DNA of 64,000 nucleotides from Enterobacter cloacae subsp. cloacae ATCC 13047 (GTDB lineage Bacteria; Pseudomonadota; Gammaproteobacteria; Enterobacterales; Enterobacteriaceae). Where the stretch lies: positions 2,046,001 to 2,110,000 of the forward strand of contig NC_014121.1 in assembly GCF_000025565.1 (NCBI RefSeq), read 5' to 3'. Positions 16,615 through 27,253 of this stretch are shown here, one piece after another. The translations under genes and the position numbers were made by a program. The notes beneath the pieces were generated by a model. It ran no database searches, was not told the DNA's origin, and saw nothing but the letters and a program-made list of their open reading frames with translations. The first letter of the stretch is position 1. Each line of letters opens with the position of its first letter.

Positions 16615-17511
16615 ATGAACGCATTGTTATACGGACTGGTGGTGGTTATCTGGGGAACCACCTGGATTGCAATTTTCCTGCAGCAGGGTCCTGTGGCGGC
16701 CCCGGTGTCCATTTTCTGGCGTTTTGCGCTGGCCAGCGCCACGATGATGGTGGTGCTCCTGGCGCTTGGCCGCCTGTGTAAACTGGCGCTGCGGGATCAC
16801 TTGTTCTGCGTGCTGCAAGGATGCTGCGTTTTTTGCTTCAACTTCTGGTGCTTTTACACGGCAGCGGCGCATATTAACACTGGCCTGGAGTCGGTGATAT
16901 TTTCCATGGCGGTGCTCTATAACGCCATTAACAGTTTTATTTTCTTCGGACAGCGTCCACCCGCGCGTTTCTGGACAGCCGCCGCCCTGGGTCTGGTGGG
17001 GATCATCACCCTCTTCTGGGACGATCTGCTGGCCAGCGGCTGGAGCGTATCGCTGCTGACTGGCATTGGCCTTTCCGCACTCGGGACCTACGGCTTCTCG
17101 CTGGGCAACATGATCAGCATGCGGCATCAGCGCAGAGGGCTAGAGACGATGACCACCAACGCGTGGGCGATGCTCTACGGCACGCTGGTGATGGGCTGCA
17201 TCGCGCTGTTCAGAGGCGACAGCTTCGCGCCGCAATGGACGATGAGCTACATGGGGGCGCTGGTCTATCTGGCCCTGTTTGGCTCGGTGATTGCCTTTGG
17301 CGCCTACTTCACCCTGGTCGGACGCATTGGTCCGGGCAAAGCGGCCTACAGTACGCTGCTCTTCCCGCTGGTGGCGCTGTCCATCTCCACGGTGTATGAA
17401 GGCTACGTCTGGCACATTAACGGCATTATCGGGTTACTGCTGATTCTGGGCGGGAATATGGTGATGTTTACCAGACCGGAAACTTGGTTCAGACGCCTGC
17501 GTACGGCATAA
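16615..17511 (+). CDS. EamA-domain DMT-family exporter
   Basis: Inner-membrane protein of 298 residues made of two EamA repeats with about ten hydrophobic helices. It starts MNALLYGLVVVIWGTTWIAI, with the WGTTW motif usual in this family, and the second repeat contains ALFGSVIAFGAYFTLVGRIG. Members export amino acids or other small metabolites; the substrate is unknown. The start at 16615 follows AGAAGAGAG. It probably forms a unit with the divergent AraC regulator. Confidence 0.82.
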   Translation: MNALLYGLVVVIWGTTWIAIFLQQGPVAAPVSIFWRFALASATMMVVLLALGRLCKLALRDHLFCVLQGCCVFCFNFWCFYTAAAHINTGLESVIFSMAVLYNAINSFIFFGQRPPARFWTAAALGLVGIITLFWDDLLASGWSVSLLTGIGLSALGTYGFSLGNMISMRHQRRGLETMTTNAWAMLYGTLVMGCIALFRGDSFAPQWTMSYMGALVYLALFGSVIAFGAYFTLVGRIGPGKAAYSTLLFPLVALSISTVYEGYVWHINGIIGLLLILGGNMVMFTRPETWFRRLRTA

Positions 17512-17536
17512 AAAAACGGCCTGCGCTTGCAGACCG
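17510..17536 (-). terminator. Terminator of ydcL
   Basis: The stem CGGCCTGC/GCAGACCG (17517-17536, one mismatch) with a 4-base loop is followed on the minus strand by a run of seven T residues. It is 8 bp past the ydcL stop and directly abuts the convergent exporter gene. Confidence 0.8.
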
Positions 17537-17543
17537 TATATGA

Positions 17544-18218
17544 TTATTTCGCTGTTTTATGCACATCAAACATGGTGGCGTCCGTCGCCATGTCATCAAC
17601 AACCTGCTTCAGCGTCGCGAAGGTCATTGGTGAATTTTCGTTGTTCAGCTCTTTACCTTCACCTTTACGAACAACCTTGATTACCGGTTTGTTCGTCGCC
17701 GCATCAATCAACTCACCCTCGAAAAAGAGATGGGTATCCATGGTGCGATGGCCGGTTGCCATCTGCGTACCTGCCACCACCAGCGCAACAGGCACCACTT
17801 CATAGAACTGCAGACCTTCTTTCTGCGAGCTCACCCCGGTGATCGCCCCGCGGAAAATCAGGCTGTGTTTGCCCGGCGTCGTCACAATTGGCTTGCGTTG
17901 GCCAATCGCGGTTTTCATTTTGTTATTGGTGTAATTTAACAGCTCATCAAGCGTACGTTGACCAATCTGAGTGGTCGGTTTAGGTGCCGGATAATAGGTA
18001 ATCGGCGTCCAGATGATACTGTCGTAATTTGCTTCGTTATAAGAAGGATCGACCCAACGCAGGGTTGGTTTACCCGTTGCGGATGTCGTTTGCTGCAAGC
18101 CTGAGTAATCTTTCAAAAAGCCGGAGTATTGTTCAGGCGCGGCGACCTTGGATGAACACCCCGCCAGCGCCAACAGACCAGAAAGCACTGCAACTTTAAA
18201 AAAAGTGTGAGTACGCAT
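17544..18218 (-). CDS. ydcL: DUF3313 lipoprotein YdcL
   Basis: Lipoprotein of 224 residues. The signal peptide ends in the lipobox LALAGC (Cys about 22), so it should be lipid-anchored in the envelope. The body (YSGFLKDYSGLQQ, LRWVDPSYNEANYDSIIW, ATGHRTMDTHLFFEGELIDA) matches E. coli YdcL nearly end to end; its role is unknown. The start at 18218 (MRTHTFFKVAVLSGLL) was chosen because it gives a correct signal peptide; the longer open frame has none. Confidence 0.9.
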   Translation of the reverse strand: MRTHTFFKVAVLSGLLALAGCSSKVAAPEQYSGFLKDYSGLQQTTSATGKPTLRWVDPSYNEANYDSIIWTPITYYPAPKPTTQIGQRTLDELLNYTNNKMKTAIGQRKPIVTTPGKHSLIFRGAITGVSSQKEGLQFYEVVPVALVVAGTQMATGHRTMDTHLFFEGELIDAATNKPVIKVVRKGEGKELNNENSPMTFATLKQVVDDMATDATMFDVHKTAK

Positions 18219-18323
18219 GATGGTTTTCCATGTTATCTGCAAGTATGCATTTGAAGTTATAGCAAAAGTCAGGCGGGTTTGTTGTGACAAAAAATGATGC
18301 CGGGAGCACAATTTGCGAAAAGT

Positions 18324-18345
18324 CTGCCCGCCAGACGACGGGCAG
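18324..18345 (-). terminator. Probable terminator after the dppA-like gene
   Basis: The 7-bp stem CTGCCCG/CGGGCAG lies 8 bp after the stop codon at 18353. On the minus strand it is followed by a short T-rich tract (ACTTTTCG). Confidence 0.55.
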
Positions 18346-18352
18346 TGAAAAA

Positions 18353-19951
18353 TCATGGTTTGATATCAACCTGCCAGAAGATATGTTTGCCAAACGGGTC
18401 GATTTCGTACCCCGTGACTTCCTTACGAACCGGTTCAAAAATCGTGGAATGCGCGATCATCACCGCGGGCATCTGATCGTGCATCATCTGCTGAGCCTGT
18501 TTATACAGCGCCACGCGTTTGTCATGATCGGTTATCGATTTTGCCTCGGCGATGATGTCATCAAACGGCTTGTAGCACCATTTGGCCGAGTTTGAACCGC
18601 CGTTCGCCGAGGTGCAGGTAAAGAGCGGACCAAAGAAGTTGTCCGGATCGCCGGTCGCCGTGGTCCAGCCCATCAGCGCGGCCTGATGTTCGCCGCCCTT
18701 CACTCGCTTCAGGTACTCGCCCCATTCGTAGGTAACGATTTTGGTCTGTACGCCCACCTTCGCCCAGTCCGCCTGAATCATCTCCGCCATGCGTTTCGCA
18801 TTCGGGTTATAGGGGCGCTGCACCGGCATCGCCCATAAATCGATGCTGATACCGTTGGCAAAACCGGCCTCTTTTAACAGCGCTTTGGCTTTTTCGGGAT
18901 CGTATTCGTAATCCTTCAGCTCGCTGTCAGCCCCCCATACCCCCGGCGGCAGCAGGTTCTTCGCCGCCGTGCCAGTGCCGTGGAACACGGCGTCAATAAT
19001 GGCCGGTTTGTTGATGGCCATCGCCAGCGCCTGGCGCACTTTCACATTATCCAGCGGAGGCTTCTGGGTATTGAACGCCAGGAAGCCGGTATTCAGCCCC
19101 GCCTTGCTCATGAGATTGATATCCTTGTTCGCCTTCATCCGCGGCAGATCGGCCGGGTTCGGGAACGGCATCACCTGACATTCGTTTTTCTCGATTTTGG
19201 CAAAACGGACCGACGCATCCGGCGTAATGGTAAACACCAGCCGATCCAGCTTCGATTTCCCCTGCCAGTAGTCCGGGAAGGCGGTGAACAGGATGCGGGA
19301 GTCTTTCTGATATTGCGCCAGCTTAAAGGGGCCGGTGCCGATGGGCTCCATGTCCACCTTCTCCGGCGTGCCCGCCTTGAGCATCGCGTCGGCATATTCC
19401 GCCGAAAGAATGGAGGCAAAATACCACGCCAGATCGGCGACAAATGGCGCTTCCGGGTGCGCCAGGGTAAAGCGCACGGTATGGTCATCCACTTTATCAA
19501 TCGCGGTGATTAAACTGCCAAACTCCAGACTTTCAAAGTTGGAATAGCTGCCGTTAGAGACGTTATGGTAAGGGTGATTCGCATCCTTCTGGCGCATAAA
19601 CGAGAAAATCACATCATCGGCATTAAAGTCGCGCGTTGGCGTAAAGGACTTATTGCTTTGGAATTTCACCCCTTTGCGCAGATGGAAGGTATAGACCTTG
19701 CCGTCTTCGCTCACCTCCCAGCGCTCCGCGAGGCTCGGCACCAGCTCCGTGGTGCCAGGTTTGAAATCGACCAGCCGGTTATAGACCGGCACCGCGCTGG
19801 CGTCCACGCTGGTACCCGAGGTATATAACTGAGGATTAAAATTTTCCGGAGACCCTTCGGAGCAATACACCAGCGTTTTCGCGGCTACGGTGGAACTGAC
19901 CGTGAGCGCGGCGAGTGCCAGGGTTAACGTTGTGAGTTTGCTTTTCATCAT
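18353..19951 (-). CDS. DppA-like peptide ABC transporter substrate-binding protein
   Basis: Periplasmic binding protein of 532 residues, clearly related to DppA. The signal peptide ends at about residue 24 (TVAAKTLVYCSEGSPENFNPQ). A long stretch of shared motifs follows (FTITPDASVRFAKIEKNECQ, WAMPVQRPYNPNAKRMAEM, EWGEYLKRVKGGEH). DppA binds dipeptides and hands them to DppBCDF; no permease genes adjoin this copy, so it probably feeds a transporter encoded elsewhere. It is divergent from a PepT-like peptidase across 107 bp. Start ATGATG follows AGGAATAA; either ATG is possible. It is a paralogue placement not seen in K-12. Confidence 0.85.
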   Translation of the reverse strand: MMKSKLTTLTLALAALTVSSTVAAKTLVYCSEGSPENFNPQLYTSGTSVDASAVPVYNRLVDFKPGTTELVPSLAERWEVSEDGKVYTFHLRKGVKFQSNKSFTPTRDFNADDVIFSFMRQKDANHPYHNVSNGSYSNFESLEFGSLITAIDKVDDHTVRFTLAHPEAPFVADLAWYFASILSAEYADAMLKAGTPEKVDMEPIGTGPFKLAQYQKDSRILFTAFPDYWQGKSKLDRLVFTITPDASVRFAKIEKNECQVMPFPNPADLPRMKANKDINLMSKAGLNTGFLAFNTQKPPLDNVKVRQALAMAINKPAIIDAVFHGTGTAAKNLLPPGVWGADSELKDYEYDPEKAKALLKEAGFANGISIDLWAMPVQRPYNPNAKRMAEMIQADWAKVGVQTKIVTYEWGEYLKRVKGGEHQAALMGWTTATGDPDNFFGPLFTCTSANGGSNSAKWCYKPFDDIIAEAKSITDHDKRVALYKQAQQMMHDQMPAVMIAHSTIFEPVRKEVTGYEIDPFGKHIFWQVDIKP

Positions 19952-20058
19952 TTATTCCTGTCTTTTAATTCGACGGCTAATTAATTCTTTTGCCATTTCA
20001 TAAATAACATTAAAGTGAGGGAGCAAACACCCGAAAAATAAATAAGGAAGAAAACACT

Positions 20059-21288
20059 ATGGGCTCGCCGCTTTCCAGACAATTAACGCAACGCTTTTTC
20101 CGTTATCTCGCCATCACCAGCCAGAGCGATGCAAAAGTCAGCACTCTCCCTTCCACTCCGGGCCAGCATGAGATGGCGCGGGAACTGGCGAAAGAGCTGA
20201 CACAGCTGGGCTTAGACGACATTGTCATCGACGAATTTGCCACGGTCACCGCGGTAAAAAAAGGCAATGTGCCCGGCGCGCCGCGGATTGGATTTATTAC
20301 CCATATTGATACCGTTGACGTGGGATTATCACCGGATATTCATCCACAAATATTAACCTTCACTGGTGAAGACCTCTGTCTGAATAAAGAGAAAGAGATC
20401 TGGCTTCGCGTCAATGAGCACCCGGAAATTCTGGCCTATCCCGGCGAAGAGATTATTTTCAGCGATGGAACCAGCGTATTAGGCGCAGATAATAAAGCCG
20501 CCGTGACTGTGGTGATGACCCTGCTGGAAAACCTGACGTCGGCGCATCAGCATGGGGATATCGTGGTTGCGTTTGTGCCGGATGAGGAGATTGGCCTGAA
20601 GGGGGCAAAAGCGCTGGATCTGAAGCGCTTCGACGTTGATTTTGCCTGGACGATTGACTGCTGCGAGCTGGGTGAAATTGTCTATGAAAACTTTAACGCG
20701 GCGGCGGCAGAAATCCGTTTTACCGGCGTCACCGCGCACCCCATGTCTGCCAAAGGCGTGCTGGTGAACCCGCTGCTGATGGCGACGGATTTTATTAACC
20801 ATTTTGACCGCCAGCAAACCCCGGAGTGCACCGAGGGGTGTGAGGGCTATATCTGGTTCAACGGCATTCAGTCCGGGCAAAACGAGGCCGTACTGAGAGC
20901 GAATATCCGCGACTTCGATCAGGCAAGCTTTTCCGCCCGTAAGCAGCAGATTGCCGACGTCGCGGCGCTGATTGCCGCCCGACACCCCACCGCTAAGGTG
21001 GAGTACCAGATTGAGGATACCTACAGCAATATCAGCAATGCGATTGGGGAAGATCGCCGGGCCATAGACCTGATGTTTGCGGCAATGGAATCCCTTGGGA
21101 TCACCCCCAAACCCACCCCGATGCGCGGCGGAACAGACGGCGCGGCGCTTTCAGCCAAAGGGTTGTTAACCCCGAACTTCTTCACCGGCGCGCACAATTT
21201 CCACTCACGGTTTGAGTTTCTGCCGCTGTCGTCGTTCGAGGCCTCTTACCACACTGCCCTGCAGCTCTGTCTGCTGGCCGCCCGTTAA
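20059..21288 (+). CDS. Peptidase T-like M20 aminopeptidase
   Basis: Cytoplasmic dizinc peptidase of 409 residues, similar in length and motifs to PepT, which removes N-terminal residues from tripeptides. Metal and catalytic motifs are visible: THIDTVD (about 79-85), [37 protein letters not shown] and [11 protein letters not shown] near the C-terminus. It is diverged from housekeeping PepT (GADN for GADD, for example), so a second, specialised peptidase is likely. Pairing with the divergent DppA-like binding protein suggests uptake and hydrolysis of particular peptides. It overlaps convergent tehB by 4 bp. Confidence 0.83.
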   Translation: MGSPLSRQLTQRFFRYLAITSQSDAKVSTLPSTPGQHEMARELAKELTQLGLDDIVIDEFATVTAVKKGNVPGAPRIGFITHIDTVDVGLSPDIHPQILTFTGEDLCLNKEKEIWLRVNEHPEILAYPGEEIIFSDGTSVLGADNKAAVTVVMTLLENLTSAHQHGDIVVAFVPDEEIGLKGAKALDLKRFDVDFAWTIDCCELGEIVYENFNAAAAEIRFTGVTAHPMSAKGVLVNPLLMATDFINHFDRQQTPECTEGCEGYIWFNGIQSGQNEAVLRANIRDFDQASFSARKQQIADVAALIAARHPTAKVEYQIEDTYSNISNAIGEDRRAIDLMFAAMESLGITPKPTPMRGGTDGAALSAKGLLTPNFFTGAHNFHSRFEFLPLSSFEASYHTALQLCLLAAR

Positions 21289-21878
21289 GCGGGTTTACGC
21301 GCCAGCAGGGTCGCGAAGCGCAGCTTGATGCGGTTGCCGTTCTCGTCGGTGCGGTGCAGTTCGCCGGGATCTTCGTTGTACTTAAGCAGATCCCAGCCTT
21401 CGTAATAGTGGCTCAGTTCGCCGGTTTTGAATGCAAACGGGAAGCCGACGGTACAAGGATAATCCGCAGTATCCATGGCGGCCACAATCAGGTTGTAACC
21501 GCCCGGTTTCGTGCAGCGCTGCATATTGGCGATCAAACCAGGGATGGTTTTCGCTTCAAGGAACATCAGCACCACGGTGGAGAGAATGAAATCGTATTCC
21601 CCGTCAAAGCTCAGGCTGTTCAGATCTTTGATCGCCGTCTGTAGGTTTGCTATCCCTTCCGCCGCTTTAATGCGTTCGATGTTATCGATGCTCATGGGGT
21701 TTTTATCCCACGCCGTCACATCGTAACCGTTAGCGGCCAGGTAGAGGCTGTTGCGGCCATTGCCGCAGCCGAGATCGAGCGTTTTACCGGGCTTAACGAT
21801 CTCTGCGCTGTACAGCACCTCTGAATGGGTACGGGTGAGTCCATATTTCTCGGTGAAGTAGTTTTCGTCGACAGCCAT
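21285..21878 (-). CDS. tehB: Tellurite methyltransferase TehB
   Basis: SAM-dependent methyltransferase of 197 residues. The SAM-binding motif I is [15 protein letters not shown] (about 34-48), followed by [10 protein letters not shown] and [10 protein letters not shown]. In E. coli TehB detoxifies tellurite when overproduced; the natural substrate is uncertain. It overlaps the tehA stop by one base (TAATG), the usual tehAB arrangement. Confidence 0.92.
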   Translation of the reverse strand: MAVDENYFTEKYGLTRTHSEVLYSAEIVKPGKTLDLGCGNGRNSLYLAANGYDVTAWDKNPMSIDNIERIKAAEGIANLQTAIKDLNSLSFDGEYDFILSTVVLMFLEAKTIPGLIANMQRCTKPGGYNLIVAAMDTADYPCTVGFPFAFKTGELSHYYEGWDLLKYNEDPGELHRTDENGNRIKLRFATLLARKPA

Positions 21879-22879
21879 TATTGTTCCTCAGATTGCATAA
21901 GCCGTGCTTTCTCAGTGCGCACCAGAAGTTTGCCCTGTATCAGCAGGATGAATGTACGAACCAACAGCATCCCAATGATGAAGTTAGTGAAGATAAAGAG
22001 CGGCACAGCAATGGCGTGGAAAAAGCCTGACGCGCTGCTATGCCCCAGATGCAGGCCGGTGGTTGCCAGTGCCGACACGCCAAACGAGAAGCTCCAGAAC
22101 GATGCGTTAAACGGCTGAGACATGTACCACGGCAACAGACGCAACATAAACAGCAGTTGCAACAGGCCATAACCGAACAGCATTTTGGCAAAGGTATCGG
22201 CTTCACCGCCGTTGACGCTAATCCAGGCGCTGCAGGCCACCAGCGCCGGGGCCAGTTGTATACCCAGCGACGTACGCAGTGCGGTGGGCAGTTCACCCGC
22301 GCTACGAAGGCGCTGGAGAATAACCGGTTCCAGGCTGAGCCAGGAAAAGACGCCTGCGCCGAGGAAGACTAACCCTGCATCGTTAAACCCCAGCGCACCA
22401 CACGCCATCGCGCTGATAAAATTGTTTGCCACCGTAGGCAGATATAACCCCGGCGTTGTCGCCTCCTGAGGATGGTTACCGCGCCATAGCCCGGCGCTTT
22501 GCCAGGCGGCATAGGCAAGCTGCACCACCACGCCCACGGCAAACAACACCAGCGAAACCGGGCGGTACCAGGGGACAAACCCAATCGCAACCAGCATCGT
22601 GGTGGCCGGAAAAAGGCTGACAAAGCTGCTCATTACCGGGTGTCGCATTTCCGCCAGCACGCTACGCGGGAAACGCACCGCGCGCGTAATAAACGCCACC
22701 GTCAGTAAAAACCAACATACCACCGCAAGGGCAACCAACCCCTCACCCGGCCAGCGCGTAACCGGCCAGAGGGTGCTGGCATATCGCCAGGCGAACCCCA
22801 TGCCGATAATGCCAAGGACCATGCCAAAATAACCTGCGGGGAGGTTAAGTACCTGCCGGGTTTCGTCATTTTTATTCAT
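21878..22879 (-). CDS. tehA: Dicarboxylate/tellurite-resistance transporter TehA
   Basis: 333-residue inner-membrane protein with about ten helices ([21 protein letters not shown] at the start), a member of the TDT family related to plant SLAC1 anion channels. With TehB it confers tellurite resistance when overexpressed. Its start region is divergent from ydcK with about 120 bp between, matching E. coli gene order. Confidence 0.92.
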   Translation of the reverse strand: MNKNDETRQVLNLPAGYFGMVLGIIGMGFAWRYASTLWPVTRWPGEGLVALAVVCWFLLTVAFITRAVRFPRSVLAEMRHPVMSSFVSLFPATTMLVAIGFVPWYRPVSLVLFAVGVVVQLAYAAWQSAGLWRGNHPQEATTPGLYLPTVANNFISAMACGALGFNDAGLVFLGAGVFSWLSLEPVILQRLRSAGELPTALRTSLGIQLAPALVACSAWISVNGGEADTFAKMLFGYGLLQLLFMLRLLPWYMSQPFNASFWSFSFGVSALATTGLHLGHSSASGFFHAIAVPLFIFTNFIIGMLLVRTFILLIQGKLLVRTEKARLMQSEEQ

Positions 22880-23001
22880 TAATTTTAAATTTTAAAATGT
22901 ATTTGAAATGCCATTTTAAGGTGTTTCCGCCTCGGATGCCAGCACAACGCAAAGCTGAAAGTTTGCTACGTTTAGTGAAGACGCTTACCAGGGATAACAC
23001 G

Positions 23002-23982
23002 ATGAAAAAGTATCGGCTCAGCGATGAAACCCGGCTCTGGCACTGGAAAAACGGCGAAACGCCCCACTCGGCTACATTAAAACAGATTATCGCCACGACA
23101 GATTTTAATGACGTCGCCGCCGGGACGAAAGGCGGCTGGATTGAAGATGAACGCGCCTTGTCTCAGGAGGGGAACTGCTGGATCTACGACGAAAACAGCG
23201 TGGTCTTCGCCGGTGCGACCGTCTCGGGCAATGCCCGTCTGACCCTGCCGTGTGTCGTCAGCGACCATGCCCATATTAGCGGCAACAGCTGGCTGGACGG
23301 GGCAAACGTGAGCCATGGGGCGCGAATAAGTGACAACGTCACCATTCAAAACTCCACCGTACGGGGGGAATGCCATATTTTTGGTGATGCCCGGGTGCTG
23401 CATAACAGCATGATTATCGCCGCCAAAGGCTTAACCCCAGACCAGGAGCAGATCCTTAAAATCTACGACAACGCGACCGTCAGCCAGTCGCGCGTGGTGC
23501 ATCAGGCGCAAATCTACGGCGAGGCCATCGTCAATTATGCGTTTATCGAGCACCGTGCCGAGGTGTTCGACAAGGCCATTCTTGAAGGGAACGATATCAA
23601 TAACGTCTGGGTCTGCGACTGCGCAAAAGTGTACGGCAACGCGCGCCTGATTGCCGGATTCGACGACGATGCCATTCCTACCGTGCGTTACAGCTCCCAG
23701 GTGGCTGAGAATGCGGTGGTGGAAGGCAACTGCGTAATTAAGCACCACGTGCTGATTGGCGGTCAGGCGTGGCTACGCGGGGGGCCGATCATGATTGATG
23801 ATAAGGTCGTGATTCAGGGACGGGCGCGGATCAGCGGCGACGTACTGATTGAGCACCACGTTGAAATCACCGACGATGCCGTCATTGAGGCTTTCGACGG
23901 CGACAGCATTCATCTGCGCGGCGAAAAAGTGGTTAACGGCGAGAGTCGAATCACCCGCACGCCCCTGCTGGGCGCGCTATAG
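23002..23982 (+). CDS. ydcK: Left-handed beta-helix acetyltransferase-like protein YdcK
   Basis: 326 residues, the same length as E. coli YdcK. Repeated hexapeptide-like units (for example [27 protein letters not shown] in tandem turns) predict a left-handed beta helix as in LpxA-type acyltransferases. The substrate is unknown. The start at 23002 ([13 protein letters not shown]) follows CAGGGATAACACG; the open frame extends 35 codons upstream but without family similarity. The end overlaps convergent rimL by 6 bp. Confidence 0.9.
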   Translation: MKKYRLSDETRLWHWKNGETPHSATLKQIIATTDFNDVAAGTKGGWIEDERALSQEGNCWIYDENSVVFAGATVSGNARLTLPCVVSDHAHISGNSWLDGANVSHGARISDNVTIQNSTVRGECHIFGDARVLHNSMIIAAKGLTPDQEQILKIYDNATVSQSRVVHQAQIYGEAIVNYAFIEHRAEVFDKAILEGNDINNVWVCDCAKVYGNARLIAGFDDDAIPTVRYSSQVAENAVVEGNCVIKHHVLIGGQAWLRGGPIMIDDKVVIQGRARISGDVLIEHHVEITDDAVIEAFDGDSIHLRGEKVVNGESRITRTPLLGAL

Positions 23983-24525
23983 GTGGAAAACTCTGCCGTA
24001 AAGGTTCACATCGTCATAACGGCCATTGAGGTATTCCGCTTCCCGCAGGCACCCTTCCAGGGTAAAGCCGTTGCGACGCGCAACGTTGTTGCTGTTCTGA
24101 TTCGCCACCCGGCACTTGATCACAAAACGGCGGATCTCGCCCCGCTCAACGTAGTAGCGCATAAATGCCTGCAAGGCGCAGGAGAGGATCCCCTTCCCCT
24201 GATGCGCTTCATCGAGCCAGTAGCCGATGTAGCCCGTTTTATTAACCGGCTCAATGGAATTGAACGACAGCACGCCCACCAGTTCGTCCGCCTGAAAAAT
24301 AAGAAACATTTTCGCGTAGCCGCGCTGATGTAGCATCTGGTTGCTTTGCACGTTACGTCGGGTGTCTTCTTCCGTTCCCACGTGCTGCGCCCAATCAAAC
24401 GCGGTTTGCAGAAAGGTGCGTTTTTTGACAACGAGGTTGTGCAGATCGGCGGTGTAGCGCTCTTCGACGGCGCGAAGTTCGATAGCGTCTGATACCGGGA
24501 TAATTTCGAATTTTGCTGCGGTCAT
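23977..24525 (-). CDS. rimL: Ribosomal protein L7/L12 serine N-acetyltransferase RimL
   Basis: GNAT-fold acetyltransferase of 182 residues that acetylates the N-terminal serine of L12 to give L7. The acetyl-CoA-binding segment is [21 protein letters not shown] (split here across two helices), and [28 protein letters not shown] is the conserved C-terminal half. Position between ydcK and opgD is as in E. coli, except that ydcH is missing between rimL and opgD. Confidence 0.9.
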   Translation of the reverse strand: MTAAKFEIIPVSDAIELRAVEERYTADLHNLVVKKRTFLQTAFDWAQHVGTEEDTRRNVQSNQMLHQRGYAKMFLIFQADELVGVLSFNSIEPVNKTGYIGYWLDEAHQGKGILSCALQAFMRYYVERGEIRRFVIKCRVANQNSNNVARRNGFTLEGCLREAEYLNGRYDDVNLYGRVFHL

Positions 24526-24528
24526 TGC

Positions 24529-24561
24529 CCCTCACCCTAACCCTCTCCCAAAGGGAGAGGG
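24529..24561. repeat. Intergenic palindromic repeat (CCCTCTCCC/GGGAGAGGG)
   Basis: A CCCTCACCCTAA lead-in is followed by the 9-bp perfect stem CCCTCTCCC/GGGAGAGGG (24541-24561). It belongs to a dispersed enterobacterial repeat type; a related copy lies at 44382-44407. It lies between opgD (ends 24571) and rimL and may act as a transcript-end hairpin for opgD. Confidence 0.75.
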
Positions 24562-24570
24562 AATCGATCG

Positions 24571-26226
24571 TTAACGCATTACCCGGTCGTCAACGTAATT
24601 ACGTTTGTCCGGCGCTGGCGGGAAATACTGATACAGCCAGGTTTCACTGATCGCATCGCCCTGACAGCGCAGGAACAGGCGCATGTCCACCGGCTCCGTC
24701 GAATCGGACGTTGGGTACCAGTCAAACAGAATGCGGTATCCGTCAAACGGCTCAACGTAGAGGATTTCCACCTGCTTCGCTTCACCGCTGGAGAGCGTGA
24801 TCACCGGCTCAATCCCCTTCGGCGCGGCCGCTTTCAGATCGCCGCCGACAAAGTCGATGGCGAAGCGGCGGGCCCACACTTTCGGGTAGTGTTCACCTGG
24901 CGCCCAGCCTTCCGGGAAGCCGCCCATACCGGTACGCGTCGCGAAGACGTTGGCCAGCGGGGAACGTACCGGCGGCATGGCGCTCCAGTACAGGCGATAT
25001 TTGAAGTCCAACTCATCGCCCGCTTTGACCGCTTTTTCCGGCTGCCAGAAGCAAACCACGTTATCCAGCGTTTCACCCGTGGTCGGGATCTCCATCAGGC
25101 CAACCGCACCTTTACCCCAGTCGTTACGCGGCTCCACCCACAGGCTTGGGCGTTTGTTATACCAGCCCATCACGTCCTGATAGTGGGAGAAATCCCGGTC
25201 AAGCTGCAGCAAACCAAACCCTTTCGGGTTTTTATCGACAAAGGCATTGAACTGCAATTTCTGCGGGTTGTTCAGCGGACGGCAGATCCACTCGCCGTTA
25301 CCGCGCCACATGGCAAGACGGTCAGAGTCATGGATCTGCGGATGAATGGTGTCGCACATACGGCGCTCGTTATTGCCGCAGCTGAACATACTGGTCATCG
25401 GCGCGATACCGAGCTGTTTGATGTCTTTACGCGCATAGAGATGGTTTTCCACCTCCATGATCACCTGGCTCTTCTCGCAGTGGATCACGAACTTATAGGC
25501 ACCGGTAATGCTTGGGCTGTCCAGCAGCGTATAGACGGTAAAGGTGGTGTCGCCCGGTTTGACGGTTTCAAACCAGAAGGCCGTAAAATCAGGAAACTCT
25601 TCCGGCGTGTCGGTAAAGGTATCCACCGCCAGACCACGCGCCGACAGGCCGTACTGGTAAGTGTCATCCACCGCACGGAAATAGCTCGCGCCGAGGAAAG
25701 AGACAATATCGCGACGCGCCAGCTCAGGCGCTTTGAAGGCGCGGAAGCCGGCAAAACCGAGGTCGCTCTGCCCTTCCAGCTGTTTGGTATCTACCCCGGT
25801 ATCCCCGTAGCTGAAGAGCTCCGGGCGGAAGTGGATCTCACGCGCCTGGGAGGTCGACTGGTCCAGGGAGAACATCCGCACGCGGCGGCGGAAGCCCATC
25901 CCCATGTGGAAGAACTGCACGTCAAGCTGACGGCCTTCAATGTTATTCCACAGGGACTGCTTTTCATCGTACCGGATGGCGTTATAGGCCTGCGGCGTCA
26001 TGGTTGCCAGCGTTTCCGGCAGCGGACGCGGCGCACCACCCCACGGGGTTTTCGCCAGGTCATGGGCCATGGATTGCAGTACGGAGAAGTCAAAACGACG
26101 GCTCTGGCCATCGGCGATGTCAGAGTCAGCGGCATAGGCCGCTCTGGAGAACAGTGAAGCAAGGCCAGAAGTGCCGCTCAGGGCTGCCATTGCCAGCGAA
26201 CCTTGTAAAAAACGTCTGCGATTCAT
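24571..26226 (-). CDS. opgD: Glucan biosynthesis protein OpgD
   Basis: Periplasmic protein needed for correct backbone structure of osmoregulated periplasmic glucans, 551 residues. The N-terminus has a Tat signal: the twin-arginine [18 protein letters not shown] precedes a hydrophobic stretch and AAYAADSD. The body is very close to E. coli OpgD throughout ([39 protein letters not shown]). The start at 26226 was chosen because the Tat motif begins there. Confidence 0.93.
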   Translation of the reverse strand: MNRRRFLQGSLAMAALSGTSGLASLFSRAAYAADSDIADGQSRRFDFSVLQSMAHDLAKTPWGGAPRPLPETLATMTPQAYNAIRYDEKQSLWNNIEGRQLDVQFFHMGMGFRRRVRMFSLDQSTSQAREIHFRPELFSYGDTGVDTKQLEGQSDLGFAGFRAFKAPELARRDIVSFLGASYFRAVDDTYQYGLSARGLAVDTFTDTPEEFPDFTAFWFETVKPGDTTFTVYTLLDSPSITGAYKFVIHCEKSQVIMEVENHLYARKDIKQLGIAPMTSMFSCGNNERRMCDTIHPQIHDSDRLAMWRGNGEWICRPLNNPQKLQFNAFVDKNPKGFGLLQLDRDFSHYQDVMGWYNKRPSLWVEPRNDWGKGAVGLMEIPTTGETLDNVVCFWQPEKAVKAGDELDFKYRLYWSAMPPVRSPLANVFATRTGMGGFPEGWAPGEHYPKVWARRFAIDFVGGDLKAAAPKGIEPVITLSSGEAKQVEILYVEPFDGYRILFDWYPTSDSTEPVDMRLFLRCQGDAISETWLYQYFPPAPDKRNYVDDRVMR

Positions 26227-26429
26227 GCCTGGAAAAACGTCCTTATGGTCGTGTGAATGTGTTTCGCGCTCGGCGAAATGACGGCAAGAAAGAACGCACA
26301 GCCTAAACAAAAACGGTTAAGAATCCAATTGTTGGCCGGTGATTATATGAGCAAAGTGAGAAATATTTTCTGTCGACCAGAACGGCCCGAAAGTGGTGTA
26401 AAGAAAGCCTGGAAAGTGTGAAGAAAAAT

Positions 26430-26457
26430 GCCCCGGTGCGACATCGACAACCGGGGC
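26430..26457 (-). terminator. Terminator of the amino-acid binding protein gene
   Basis: The 8-bp stem GCCCCGGT/ACCGGGGC has a 12-base loop. On the minus strand it is followed by CATTTTTCTTC, and it lies 12 bp beyond the stop codon at 26470. Confidence 0.85.
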
Positions 26458-26469
26458 GAAATGAGGTGG

Positions 26470-27243
26470 TTATTTTACGCTGACATCGATACCCGGGAAG
26501 TACTTATCAGTGAGTTTTGCGATCGTGCCGTCGGCACGAACTTTATCAATCGCGGCATCAAGCTGCTTTTTGGTGGCCTCATCCCCTTTGCGCAGCCCAA
26601 AGCCGATCCCGCTGCCGAGGATGGTGTCGTCAGACACCGGTTTGCCGATAAAGCCAAACCCTTTCCCCTGCGGCTTGCTCAGGAACCCTGCCTGCCCGGC
26701 CGCGGACATCACCAGCGAGGCGTCGATGCGGCCATTCAGCAAATCGCCCCACGCCATATTCTGATCTTTATACGACACTACCGTGACACCCTGCTTTTCC
26801 CAGTGCTCTTTGGCATAGGTTTCCTGAATGGAACCCTGCAACACGCCAATGGTTTTGCCCTTCAGCCCTTCAGGTGTCGCCTCTACTGCGGTTCCGGCCT
26901 TGCCCACTAACTGCGAGGGGATGCGGTAGATAGGTTGGGTAAAATCGATACTTTTGCGCCGCTGTTCGGTGATGTTCATCGCCGAGTTGATGGCATCAAA
27001 TTTCTTCGCCACCAGTCCCGGAATCAACGCATCAAAGGATGTTTCCACCCAGGTGCATTTCAGCGCTGCGGCTTTGCAAATGGCATTCCCCAATTCAACG
27101 TCAAACCCTTCCAGCTCGCCGGAGGCATTGCGGCTCTCAAACGGTGGATATTCCGCTTCCAGTCCGTACCGCAGTTCGGTGGCCGCGAATGACGAAAACG
27201 TACACAGCAGTCCCATGCCGACAACTAACGCGCGTAATTTCAT
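26470..27243 (-). CDS. Polar amino-acid ABC transporter substrate-binding protein (ArgT/HisJ-like)
   Basis: Periplasmic solute-binding protein family 3 member of 257 residues. The signal peptide is MKLRALVVGMGLLCTFSSFA, cut near residue 20. The mature start TELRYGLEAEYPPFESRNAS and GFDVELGNAICK, DALIPGLVAKKFDAINSAM are typical of Lys/Arg/His-binding proteins. The start at 27243 follows AGGAGTTTGAG. It begins 10 bp after the aminotransferase gene ends, so the two are co-transcribed. No permease or ATPase gene adjoins it. Confidence 0.87.
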   Translation of the reverse strand: MKLRALVVGMGLLCTFSSFAATELRYGLEAEYPPFESRNASGELEGFDVELGNAICKAAALKCTWVETSFDALIPGLVAKKFDAINSAMNITEQRRKSIDFTQPIYRIPSQLVGKAGTAVEATPEGLKGKTIGVLQGSIQETYAKEHWEKQGVTVVSYKDQNMAWGDLLNGRIDASLVMSAAGQAGFLSKPQGKGFGFIGKPVSDDTILGSGIGFGLRKGDEATKKQLDAAIDKVRADGTIAKLTDKYFPGIDVSVK

Positions 27244-27253
27244 CTCAAACTCC

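Noticed and set aside
24889..26157. 422-codon plus-strand open frame
   Set aside because: It lies wholly antisense to opgD, which is clearly conserved; the predicted protein has no known features.
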